Below are positions 1-5,340 of a DNA stretch of 5,340 nt, piece by piece; position 1 is the first letter of the stretch, and every line of letters begins with the position of its first letter. Under the pieces are notes generated by a model. It was not told the origin of the DNA. It searched no databases and saw nothing but the letters and a program-made list of their open reading frames with translations. The position numbers were made by a program, and so were the translations under genes. The stretch covers positions 1 to 5,340 of the forward strand of contig JAUXNL010000553.1 of assembly GCA_030684415.1 (NCBI GenBank), read 5' to 3'. Source of the DNA: Moraxellaceae bacterium. GTDB lineage: Bacteria > Pseudomonadota > Gammaproteobacteria > Pseudomonadales > Moraxellaceae.

Positions 1-693
1 GGGGGTGTGGATGAGTGCGACGCCATCACCCAACATGATGCTGCCTTCAAAGCGCACGATGCGCTCTTCGGGAATGTCGGCGATGCCGTTCGGGCAATAC
101 CAGTCGGCCTGATACGGATTGAGATCGAGTGCCGACGCCCACTCGCGGTCGTGCACCAGCAGCTTGGCGTTGGGGAACAGGCCGGGCTGGTGTTTCGAGC
201 CGAGCCAGCGGCGCACGTCTTGCGTGTGCAGGTGGTCGTAGCTGATGTAGTCGATGTCTTCCGGCGCCAAGCCGATACGCGCCACAATCTCGGGCACCGT
301 GTCCTGACGGAACACAAAAGCGCGCTGCAGCAACTCGGGCATGGTTTGTTCCAGCCGGTTGAAGTACGGCGTGGCCGCATTGCGCTCGTGATCAGACGGC
401 GACATCAGCAGTGTCTTCAGCCCTTCGCTGGTAGTGAACTGCACCACAAACAAACGGTTCTGCAAATGCAGGTACTCGACCACCCGTTCGCGCGGAAACG
501 CATTGCGCAGGCCATAGCGAGTGGGATACGGCACCCGCACCAGATCGAACGATTCGTAGTACTTCACCTTGGGGCCGGCGAGCATCTGGCGGCGGAAAGA
601 TTCGGCGGCGGCGCGCGTGTCTTCCACGCGGGCCATCTGGCCGAGAGCACGGCGGCTACCGTCGAAGTCCGTTATTTTTTTGATGTGGCTCAT
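1..693 (-). CDS. Metallo-beta-lactamase-fold hydrolase, C-terminus beyond window
   Basis: This is an open reading frame of 231 codons with no stop, running off the window start, so the protein is truncated by the window and not necessarily broken. The ATG at 693 is preceded by AGAGGGG at a suitable distance, which supports this start. Residues 1-70 form a charged N-terminal extension. Residues 71-231 resemble the metallo-beta-lactamase fold: beta-strands around 78-98 (FVVQFTTSEGLKTLLMSP), then DHLHTQD at 153-159 in the place of the metal-binding HxHxDH motif, LVHDREW at 179-185 matching the family's second His-bearing loop, and GDGVALIHTP at 222-231, which normally continues as the GH of the HTPGH ligand site. 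The canonical Asp-His pair of motif 1 reads Gln158-Asp159 here, so metal binding may differ from the usual dinuclear site. Family members hydrolyse lactones, thioesters or phosphoesters; the substrate here is unknown. No signal peptide is visible. It lies downstream of two oxidoreductase genes on the same strand and may share their transcript despite the 164-nt gap. Confidence 0.72.
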   Translation of the reverse strand, partial: MSHIKKITDFDGSRRALGQMARVEDTRAAAESFRRQMLAGPKVKYYESFDLVRVPYPTRYGLRNAFPRERVVEYLHLQNRLFVVQFTTSEGLKTLLMSPSDHERNAATPYFNRLEQTMPELLQRAFVFRQDTVPEIVARIGLAPEDIDYISYDHLHTQDVRRWLGSKHQPGLFPNAKLLVHDREWASALDLNPYQADWYCPNGIADIPEERIVRFEGSIMLGDGVALIHTP

Positions 694-857
694 GGGGTTC
701 CCCTCTGCAAGTTTTTTGTTTCAGTCAAAGTTACGGGACGGTGGCCTGAGCTTGGGCAACTGACACTGTGTTACCCCGCCGCTGCTTTTTCATCCGTCGG
801 CCATCATCAATCGGCAGGCATCATCAATCAGCAGCCATCACCAGTCGCTCAGCGCGA
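694..857. other. 164-nt intergenic spacer between extended SDR and MBL genes
   Basis: No full gene is visible here. The spacer holds a 17-nt imperfect tandem repeat next to the upstream gene's stop, a 20-codon minus-strand reading frame (793-731), and the ribosome binding site of the hydrolase gene. On the minus strand a TTGACT hexamer (728-723) resembles a -35 box, but no -10 box follows at the right distance, so I do not call a promoter. No hairpin with a T-run was seen, so readthrough from the SDR genes is possible. Confidence 0.6.
802..846. repeat. 17-nt imperfect tandem repeat, about 2.6 copies
   Basis: Copy 1 (802-818, CATCATCAATCGGCAGG) and copy 2 (819-835, CATCATCAATCAGCAGC) match at 15 of 17 positions. 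A partial third copy (836-846, CATCACCAGTC) matches at 9 of 11. The array ends about 12 nt from the stop codon of the extended SDR gene. The unit is not a multiple of three, so it does not look like a coding repeat. Function unknown; replication slippage is the simplest origin. Confidence 0.8.
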
Positions 858-1838
858 TCAGAGCAAGCGCGTGGCATGCAGATCGGTTTCAAGCCGGCGC
901 ATACCGGCCTCAAGGCCGATGGCCGGCACATAGCCCAACTGCTGGCGCGCTTTTGCACACGAAATCTTGTGCTGGCGCTGCAAGAACCGGAGCACCGCCG
1001 GCTGCATCAAGGGCTGCTGCCCCACTACCGGCAGCACCTTGGCCGCGACACTCAAGCCGGTGCGCATCAGGCCGGCGGGCAGAAAAAGCACACGCCGCCC
1101 GACCATGCCCGCCAGATGCCCAAAGAATTCATGACAGGGCGTGGCGGCATCATCCGTAATGTTGAAAGACTCGCCGCAGCAGTCTTTTTGTAGCACCAGA
1201 AACACCGCATCCACCAGATTGTCGACGTGCACATGGTTGATGACACCGGTCTTCTCGCTCGGCAGAGCAAACATGCGCTTTTGCAATGCCTCAAGCGGGC
1301 GGTGTACCCAAGGCACGCTGCCCAGGCCATACACATCGCCGGGGCGCAGCACCATCACGCCAAAACCGGCGGCCGGATTATTGAAGCCCAGCGCAATGCG
1401 CTCGCTGCTGAGTTTGGTTTCGTTGTACGGATTGCCGGCCACATCGAAGGGGCCATCTTCGGCGACATTTTGCGGATACGCAAAGCCGTACACCATGATC
1501 GACGACAAATGCACCAGACGCTTGACCCCAGCGGCCATGGCCGCCCGGCAGACGCTGCGTGTGCCTTCGTTGTTCACGCGGTCGTAGAGTTCACGCGGGC
1601 CATCTTCCTGCACCACGGCAGCGGTGTGAAAAACAACGTCGGTGCCGGCAAACGCACGCGCCAGTACATCGGCATCGTTGATGTCGCCCTGCTCCACGCG
1701 TGCGCCGGCGGCACGCGCGCGGGCCACACCGGCCGGCGCAATGTCCATGCCTTGCACGGTCCAACCCAGCGCCAGTGCACGCCGGGCCATTTGCAGGCCG
1801 ATAAATCCGCCGATACCGGTAATGGCGATAGTCGTCAT
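858..1838 (-). CDS. NAD-dependent epimerase/dehydratase-type extended SDR
   Basis: This 326-residue cytosolic oxidoreductase is of typical length for extended short-chain dehydrogenases. The Rossmann motif TGIGGFIG is at residues 7-14. Asp32 at the end of the second strand (GMDI) points to NAD(H) over NADP(H). DIND at 52-55 is the usual adenine-side acidic turn. HTAAV at 71-75 is the extended-SDR form of the NAG segment. LSS at 111-113 supplies the active-site Ser region, and YNETK at 138-142 is the catalytic YxxxK. LRPGDVYG (164-171) and HVHVDNLVDA (202-211) are conserved in the epimerase and 3-beta-hydroxysteroid dehydrogenase branches. The C-terminus (about 245-326) is the variable substrate domain. 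The likely reaction is oxidation or reduction of a secondary alcohol, or epimerisation, on a sterol-like, terpenoid or sugar-derived substrate; which one cannot be read here. The start lies 12 nt after the upstream SDR stop, with only a weak GAGAACG-like ribosome site, which suggests translational coupling in an operon. Confidence 0.9.
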   Translation of the reverse strand: MTTIAITGIGGFIGLQMARRALALGWTVQGMDIAPAGVARARAAGARVEQGDINDADVLARAFAGTDVVFHTAAVVQEDGPRELYDRVNNEGTRSVCRAAMAAGVKRLVHLSSIMVYGFAYPQNVAEDGPFDVAGNPYNETKLSSERIALGFNNPAAGFGVMVLRPGDVYGLGSVPWVHRPLEALQKRMFALPSEKTGVINHVHVDNLVDAVFLVLQKDCCGESFNITDDAATPCHEFFGHLAGMVGRRVLFLPAGLMRTGLSVAAKVLPVVGQQPLMQPAVLRFLQRQHKISCAKARQQLGYVPAIGLEAGMRRLETDLHATRLL

Positions 1839-1850
1839 GGGCGTGCGTTC

Positions 1851-2645
1851 TCAGCGGTAATCGTTGGAAGAAAAGTTGCGCTGGCCACGCACGCGCGCCC
1901 GTTCCACTTGCCCCAGAAAAAACACGGGAAACGCGTTGCACACTTTGCCCAGCACAGAATCCTGGAACGGCAGGTAATACTCGACCGGGCGCTTTTTGAG
2001 CACGGGGCCGAGAATGGCGGCCGCGACTTCGTCGGGGCTGAGCGCACGCGCGCCGGAGAACGTGAGCGCCGCATCCGGATCGCCACGCTGTTGCTCTAGC
2101 ATCTCGGTTTTGACCGGGCCGGGGCCGAACAGCGTAACGGCGATGCCATAGGGGCGCAGGTCGCCCGCGGCGGCAATACTGAAGCCGCGCACGGCAAATT
2201 TGCTGGCCGCGTAGGTGGTGGTGCCCGGCGTTGCATACAGCGAGGCAATCGAACCGATGTTGATGATGTGACCGCGGCGGCGCGGCTTCATCACCGCCGC
2301 CACTGCGTTGGCGCCGAGCATCACACCTTTTACGTTCACGTCGAGCGTCAGCTCGATATCGGACGTGCGCAACTCACCGGTCTGGCCGCTGCGCAGCACG
2401 CCGGCTACATTCAGCAGCACATCAATCGCAAAGCCGCTTTGTTCCAGCTCTTGCACCAGCGTCTGCCAGGCCTCGGCCGAGCGCACATCGAGCACCCGAC
2501 ATTGCACACCGGGCTGACCCGCCCAGCGCGCTTGCAGAGCGTCGGCATTCATGTCGGCCGCCACCACTTTATGGCCCTGGCGCAGCGCCATCGCCGCAAT
2601 GGAAGCACCGATACCACTGGCCGCGCCTGTAATCAGCAAATTCAT
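1851..2645 (-). CDS. Classical short-chain dehydrogenase/reductase (SDR)
   Basis: The 264-residue product has the normal length and every landmark of a classical SDR. TGAASGIG (6-13) is the TGxxxGxG dinucleotide site. Asp31 (AADMN) favours NAD(H), and LDV at 52-54 is the adenine-contact strand. NVAG (79-82) replaces the usual NNAG. Asn104 (DVNVKG), Ser132, Tyr145 and Lys149 (YAASK) form the complete catalytic tetrad. FGPGPVKTEM (173-182) is the PG-motif loop covering the nicotinamide. The expected role is NAD-dependent oxidation of a hydroxyl or reduction of a carbonyl in the cytoplasm. The substrate is not identifiable. The ATG at 2645 follows AGAGGA with six bases between. A second ATG at 2650 is out of frame. 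It is the first gene of the minus-strand set, with the extended SDR 12 nt downstream and the AraC-type regulator divergent. The C-terminal 35 residues are hydrophobic then basic, which could help membrane or lipid association, but this is speculative. Confidence 0.93.
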   Translation of the reverse strand: MNLLITGAASGIGASIAAMALRQGHKVVAADMNADALQARWAGQPGVQCRVLDVRSAEAWQTLVQELEQSGFAIDVLLNVAGVLRSGQTGELRTSDIELTLDVNVKGVMLGANAVAAVMKPRRRGHIINIGSIASLYATPGTTTYAASKFAVRGFSIAAAGDLRPYGIAVTLFGPGPVKTEMLEQQRGDPDAALTFSGARALSPDEVAAAILGPVLKKRPVEYYLPFQDSVLGKVCNAFPVFFLGQVERARVRGQRNFSSNDYR

Positions 2646-2688
2646 GGCATGTCCTCTTTTTATTCGCGCCGTTGAAGATCAGCGCCTT

Positions 2689-2717
2689 TTTATAAAGCCC
2701 TTAACTCTAGAGCGCTT
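2689..2717 (-). promoter_or_regulatory. Possible promoter of the SDR operon
   Basis: On the minus strand a TATAAA hexamer (2694-2689) lies about 44 bp upstream of the SDR start codon and could serve as a -10 box. No good -35 sequence is found 17 bp upstream (AAGCGC). That is the pattern expected of an activator-dependent promoter. The palindrome CTCTAGAG (2705-2712) overlaps the spacer and -35 area and could be a regulator site. This is inference from composition and position only. Confidence 0.3.
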
Positions 2718-2800
2718 GGCAACCCGCCCTTCACCGGCCCGGCCCGGCACGCCTGAAAACCAACGCTTCGTCTGACGCAGGCACCAGAGAATCAACTCCT

Positions 2801-2830
2801 CGTCGTCCCCGCGCAGGCGGGGACCCAGTG
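2801..2830. repeat. REP-like palindromic element
   Basis: A perfect 8-bp GC-rich stem, GTCCCCGC (2805-2812) with GCGGGGAC (2817-2824), encloses the four-base loop GCAG. It is flanked by CGTC on the left and CCAGTG on the right. The arrangement of a CGTC lead, a C-run/G-run hairpin and a CCAGTG tail resembles dispersed intergenic palindromes (REP elements moved by RAYT transposases) in many proteobacterial genomes. It lies inside the divergent control region. There is no T-run after the stem, so it is not an intrinsic terminator. Assignment is by resemblance; copy number cannot be judged from one window. Confidence 0.55.
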
Positions 2831-2886
2831 ACTCAACACAGTGGTTTTCAAGCGCCCCGTTATCGTGTGTTCTTGCCGAGGCAGAT

Positions 2887-2903
2887 CCGCGCAGGCATCG
2901 CCT
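2887..2903. repeat. Second copy of the REP core 10-mer with small hairpin
   Basis: CCGCGCAGGC at 2887-2896 repeats exactly the core of the REP-like element (2809-2818), 78 bp away in the same orientation. The arm continues differently: AGGC (2893-2896) pairs with GCCT (2900-2903) across an ATC loop. It may be a decayed second REP unit or chance in GC-rich DNA. Confidence 0.35.
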
Positions 2904-2930
2904 ACGGCCCCAGTACCTGCAGGCTCTGCG

Positions 2931-2953
2931 CTTATAGACACCGCACTTATAAA
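2931..2953 (+). promoter_or_regulatory. Possible promoter or operator upstream of the AraC-type gene
   Basis: Two direct CTTATA repeats start at 2931 and 2946. Their TATAGA (2933-2938) and TATAAA (2948-2953) are the only AT-rich -10-like hexamers close to the regulator gene. Neither has a recognisable -35 box. The repeats could instead be a two-half-site operator, since AraC-family proteins often bind direct repeats. Weak support. Confidence 0.25.
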
Positions 2954-3010
2954 CCCAGCGCCATCATGCCCGAACCACGGCCGTCCGCTTGACGCTCCCC
3001 GACAGTCAGC

Positions 3011-4075
3011 TTGACAATTCGCGCCACGCCCACCGCGCCGGATTGCTTACCCGTGAATGCCTCGCCGCACCGCCGCGTCATCCCCGATTCGTTTGTGCAG
3101 ATGCTATTCGAGTATCTGGCGCAGCGCGGCCATGCGCCCGAGGCCGTGCTCGGCCTGCCCTGGCCTACGCCACAGGCCGACGGCCTTGGCGGCTTTCCCA
3201 TCGAACGCTGGGTGACGCTGCTGCAACGCGCCGCCGATCATCTGGACGACCCGCTGCTCGGCCTGCACCTCGGCCAGTGCATCACGCCACGCCATGTCGG
3301 CGTGCTCGGCTACGTGCTGCTCGCCTCGCCCAACCTCGCCAGCGCCCTCACCCGGCTCGAGCGTTACCAGCGCCTGGTGTACGACGTCACGCCCATGCAG
3401 CGGCGCGACGGCGACGGCTATATCGACATGGTCTGGGGCGCCGAGCAGGGCCGTCCGGGCCGGCTTTCCGACGACACCTCCATCACCGCGCTCGTGCATT
3501 TTTGCCGCAGCCTGACACGCGAGCCGGTCTACCCACGCGCCGTGCACTTCCTGAATCCGGCACCGCCCGACATCCGGCCCTACACCGCCTATTTCGGCTG
3601 CCCGGTGCTGTTCGAGCAGCCAGAAACCATTGTGCGCGTCGGCATTGAAGCCCTGGCCATGCCGCTGAAAAGCGCCGACCCCGGGCTGGTGGCCCTGCTG
3701 GAAGGCCAGGCCGAGCAGTTGCTCGCGCAACTGCCGCAAGACGACGCCTTTATCGACCGCCTGCGCAAAGCCATCGCGCTCGCCCTGCACGAAGGCGAGC
3801 CCGCCGTCGACACGATTGCGCAAACACTGTGCGGCAGTGCGCGCACGCTGCAACGGCAACTGCGCGACGCCGGCACCAGCTTCCGCCAGGAACTGGCCAC
3901 CGTGCGCCGGCAATTGGCCGACCGCTATCTGGCGGACTCACGTTTGAATATTGCGGACATCGCTCTGCTGCTCGGATATTCCGAGCACAGCGCGTTTACG
4001 CGCGGCTACCGGCAGTGGACGGGGCAAAGCCCGCAGCAAGCGCGAGCGGGGATGCAGAGAGAGAGTAGCGAATGA
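3011..4075 (+). CDS. AraC-family transcriptional regulator (PF12625-type N-terminus)
   Basis: The 354-residue DNA-binding regulator has two parts. Residues about 35-230 match the arabinose-binding-type N-terminal domain (PF12625 group) found in regulators such as OruR and MmsR: a helical start (SFVQMLFEYLAQRG), HLGQCITPRHVGVLGYVLLASPNLASAL (86-113) and YTAYFGCPVLFEQPE (191-205). Residues about 255-346 are the AraC DNA-binding domain. Its first helix-turn-helix is at 266-290 (VDTIAQTL to the LQRQLRDAG recognition helix). The second is at 312-345, carrying the family signature IADIALLLGYSEHSAFTRGYRQWTGQSP. Start choice is uncertain: an in-frame TGA at 2990-2992 bounds the frame, no ATG occurs before the conserved domain, and only TTG 3011 or GTG 3053 are reasonable starts, neither with a good ribosome site. 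The gene diverges from the SDR operon, so it probably senses a pathway substrate or product and activates that operon. The effector is unknown. Confidence 0.92.
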   Translation: MTIRATPTAPDCLPVNASPHRRVIPDSFVQMLFEYLAQRGHAPEAVLGLPWPTPQADGLGGFPIERWVTLLQRAADHLDDPLLGLHLGQCITPRHVGVLGYVLLASPNLASALTRLERYQRLVYDVTPMQRRDGDGYIDMVWGAEQGRPGRLSDDTSITALVHFCRSLTREPVYPRAVHFLNPAPPDIRPYTAYFGCPVLFEQPETIVRVGIEALAMPLKSADPGLVALLEGQAEQLLAQLPQDDAFIDRLRKAIALALHEGEPAVDTIAQTLCGSARTLQRQLRDAGTSFRQELATVRRQLADRYLADSRLNIADIALLLGYSEHSAFTRGYRQWTGQSPQQARAGMQRESSE

Positions 4076-4247
4076 CGCAGTTGGCGTTAGCAACGCTCTT
4101 GCCTCTTTGTCACCTTGAGAAAGTGACTTCGCAGGGCAGCACTACGCGGCGCAACAGCGGAGAATCCAATGGCGAAAGCCGGTCGACACAGGATTGAAAA
4201 TCATCATAGATGCCCAGTCATAAGGAGCCATTTAAAATAGCAGGACA
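4076..4247. other. Intergenic region with two weak hairpins at a composition boundary
   Basis: This 172-nt gap lies between convergent genes. GCGTT (4084-4088) and AACGC (4092-4096) form a five-pair hairpin followed by a T-rich but interrupted run. GTCACCTT (4109-4116) pairs with AAGTGAC (4121-4127) around a GAGA loop with one bulged C. Either could weakly end the regulator transcript, but neither is a convincing intrinsic terminator. GC content begins to fall from about 4190 onward. No gene was seen. Confidence 0.4.
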
Positions 4248-4724
4248 TCAACCACCCTGATATTTATTTATTCGAAAGGTCTTTGATGCCTTATCAAAGC
4301 TCACAATTAATACTGCACTAGTGTATCCACCACAGCACTTTTCCTCCATACCCTCCTCACCACAATTACTTTCTATTTCTGTTTCTTTTATCTGAATCAT
4401 AATTTTTTCATCTAGCGAGGAGTAAGTAACCACCCGAAGACCGTCACCTGCATCCATTACTGACCTCTCAAATACTGTAACTTTAAATCCATTCAATGAG
4501 ATACGTGCTTCGTCATCTTTATGCGATGGAAAACCAACAATACAAGACACTGTTTGTGCATCATTTTCTTGGCCTTCTATTTCCGAGCCACTCCAAAAGC
4601 GCTGGTCATTCCAGTCCGCCACGCAGTCAGCGTTAGTCATTGCATTTACTGTAAACTCTGCAGCAGCAGTCATAAGTGGCAATACTGATAGGCCTAGCAG
4701 AAGCCCAAATATGCGCATACTCAT
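4248..4724 (-). CDS. Predicted exported cysteine-containing protein, unknown function
   Basis: I do not recognise this 158-residue protein. Its first 22 residues look like a Sec signal peptide: Arg4, a hydrophobic run (IFGLLLGLSVLPLM) and an alanine-rich end (TAAA-EF), with probable cleavage after Ala22. No lipobox Cys is present. The mature part of about 136 residues is acidic and polar with alternating strand-like segments (ARISLNGFKVTVFE, LRVVTYSS, KIMIQIKE, SAVLIVSFD), suggesting a small beta-rich periplasmic or secreted domain. Cysteines at 34, 61, 121, 130 and 131, including a CC pair in EKCCGGY, could form disulfides; the odd number leaves one free. The ATG at 4724 follows GAGG with a ten-base gap; Met3 is an alternative start with a poorer distance. 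It lies 56 nt downstream of another unknown gene on the same strand, probably as a pair. Base and codon use are much AT-richer than in the genes before 4075, suggesting acquisition by transfer. Confidence 0.68.
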   Translation of the reverse strand: MSMRIFGLLLGLSVLPLMTAAAEFTVNAMTNADCVADWNDQRFWSGSEIEGQENDAQTVSCIVGFPSHKDDEARISLNGFKVTVFERSVMDAGDGLRVVTYSSLDEKIMIQIKETEIESNCGEEGMEEKCCGGYTSAVLIVSFDKASKTFRINKYQGG

Positions 4725-4780
4725 AATTTCTTTACCTCAGCTTAAAATACATCGACAGGCTAAACCATGGAAGACTATGG

Positions 4781-5329
4781 CTATTCATAATTATCTTGAA
4801 TCATCCATATCGGAGGATTTTCGTCGGCGTTTTTGTAAGCTCTGCCATCATATTTCATATAGTAGCTTTCAATTCTTTTTTTTACGTATTCCAATGAATG
4901 ACTCTCATTATTCGTATCATACGACAAAATATCTGCCAGTAATTTTATGTCATATAAGCCATGGCTTTTTGTTTTATCAATTACCACAGACAGCGAGGCG
5001 ACCTCTCCCGAATCATCGCCTGTATTACGACCAATACATCCACTGAATGCAATTTGCTGATGCATATAAAGTTTTAATAGGGGCCGAAGACTATTTGCCT
5101 CCTGAGCATATAGCATTAACTCATCACCTGAAGTCGATTTGGCGCAACTTCGCCTGACGGCGCCACTATTATAACGAAGTGCGATTGCTCTGATGCGCTC
5201 AGAGAGTTGATAGCGGGCCGTATCTATCTTGAGGCTGCCCGGCATCACATCATCAATCGGACTTACTTCAATTGTACGCAATGAACTGCTAATAATAGCC
5301 CCCCTTTTTTTATCAATAAGCGCAAGCAT
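4781..5329 (-). CDS. Unknown protein, possibly longer than seen (open to window edge)
   Basis: I do not recognise this 182-residue product. It has no signal peptide, no membrane segment and no motif I can name. It is mixed alpha/beta in look, with Cys62 and Cys98, a helix-like stretch at 69-92 (DELMLYAQEANSLRPLLKLYMH), a hydrophobic strand at 110-118 (VASLSVVID), and a charged, tyrosine-rich C-terminus (145-182) ending in PPIWMIQDNYE. ATG 5329 has an AGAAG-like ribosome site six bases upstream, but the frame stays open through the last bases of the window. It could therefore be the C-terminal part of a larger or exported protein. Codon use is AT-ending (AAA, ATT, GAT, TAT common; AGA and ATA present), matching the next gene and unlike the GC-rich genes to the left. 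The start of the exported-protein gene lies 56 nt downstream of its stop, so the two are probably cotranscribed. Confidence 0.62.
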   Translation of the reverse strand: MLALIDKKRGAIISSSLRTIEVSPIDDVMPGSLKIDTARYQLSERIRAIALRYNSGAVRRSCAKSTSGDELMLYAQEANSLRPLLKLYMHQQIAFSGCIGRNTGDDSGEVASLSVVIDKTKSHGLYDIKLLADILSYDTNNESHSLEYVKKRIESYYMKYDGRAYKNADENPPIWMIQDNYE

Positions 5330-5340
5330 TATATTCTTCT

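Larger units (their letters stand above)
2646..3010. other. 365-nt divergent intergenic region (probable control region)
   Basis: This gap separates the minus-strand SDR operon from the plus-strand AraC-family gene, so promoters for both directions should lie here. I see no coding frame with gene-like features. It contains a REP-like hairpin (2801-2830), a second copy of that hairpin's core (CCGCGCAGGC, 2887-2896), a CTCTAGAG palindrome (2705-2712), a CCTGCAGG palindrome (2916-2923), and a pair of CTTATA direct repeats 15 bp apart (2931 and 2946). The palindromes and direct repeats are plausible but untested operator sites. Confidence 0.7.

Noticed and set aside
723..728. Minus-strand TTGACT as -35 box for the MBL gene
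   Set aside because: The position 17 bp downstream reads GAGGGG, which is the ribosome binding site and not a -10 box.
7..933. Long plus-strand frame of 308 codons over the MBL and SDR region
   Set aside because: It lies opposite the MBL gene, which has family motifs and a ribosome site. The plus-strand translation is rich in His, Arg and Ala without domain features, typical of an antisense shadow in GC-rich DNA.
1227..2099. Plus-strand frame of 290 codons
   Set aside because: It runs antisense to both SDR genes and crosses their junction. Its translation shows no recognisable motif.
2805..2824. Hairpin as a rho-independent terminator
   Set aside because: No T-run follows on either strand, and it lies between divergent genes where no transcript needs to end.
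3011..3016. TTGACA, a perfect -35 consensus
   Set aside because: No -10-like sequence lies 16-18 bp downstream (GC-rich CACCGCGCCG), and the position is inside or at the start of the regulator coding region.
3104..3913. Minus-strand frame of 269 codons
   Set aside because: It is antisense to the AraC-type regulator, whose domain signature is unmistakable in the plus frame.
4711..5046. Plus-strand frame of 111 codons in the AT-rich segment
   Set aside because: It overlaps the two minus-strand genes, including the signal-peptide start and ribosome site of the exported protein, and shows no gene-like features of its own.

Overview
The window looks like chromosomal DNA of a GC-rich proteobacterium, probably beta- or gammaproteobacterial. 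The support is high-GC coding (about 70% GC in sampled rows of the regulator gene), an AraC-type regulator of the kind common in those classes, and a short palindrome with flanking sequence resembling dispersed proteobacterial REP elements. I cannot name the genus.

Region 1 (1-2645, all minus strand) is a probable catabolic or biosynthetic gene set. In transcription order it holds a classical short-chain dehydrogenase/reductase (2645-1851), an extended SDR of the NAD-dependent epimerase/dehydratase or 3-beta-HSD type (1838-858, only 12 nt downstream), a 164-nt gap with a small tandem repeat, and a metallo-beta-lactamase-fold hydrolase whose C-terminal part lies beyond the window start (693-1). 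Two oxidoreductases plus a hydrolase suggest stepwise conversion of a hydroxylated or ester/lactone-bearing lipid-like or cyclic compound. The substrate cannot be read from the sequence.

Region 2 (2646-3010) is the 365-nt divergent intergenic region. It holds a strong REP-like hairpin, a second copy of its core 10-mer, AT-rich hexamers that could be promoter elements, and short palindromes and direct repeats that could be operators. Region 3 (3011-4075, plus strand) encodes an AraC-family regulator with a PF12625-type N-terminal domain. It is transcribed divergently from the enzyme genes and so is the natural candidate for their regulator. It has no early ATG and must use TTG or GTG.

Region 4 (about 4200-5340) changes character. 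Base composition falls to about 28-35% GC in some rows, codon use becomes AT-ending, and two minus-strand genes of unknown function follow one another: a 182-residue or longer protein open to the window edge, and a 158-residue predicted exported protein with five cysteines. This looks like recently acquired DNA. The pair is the least explained part of the window. No RNA gene, CRISPR array, insertion sequence or integrase gene was seen.
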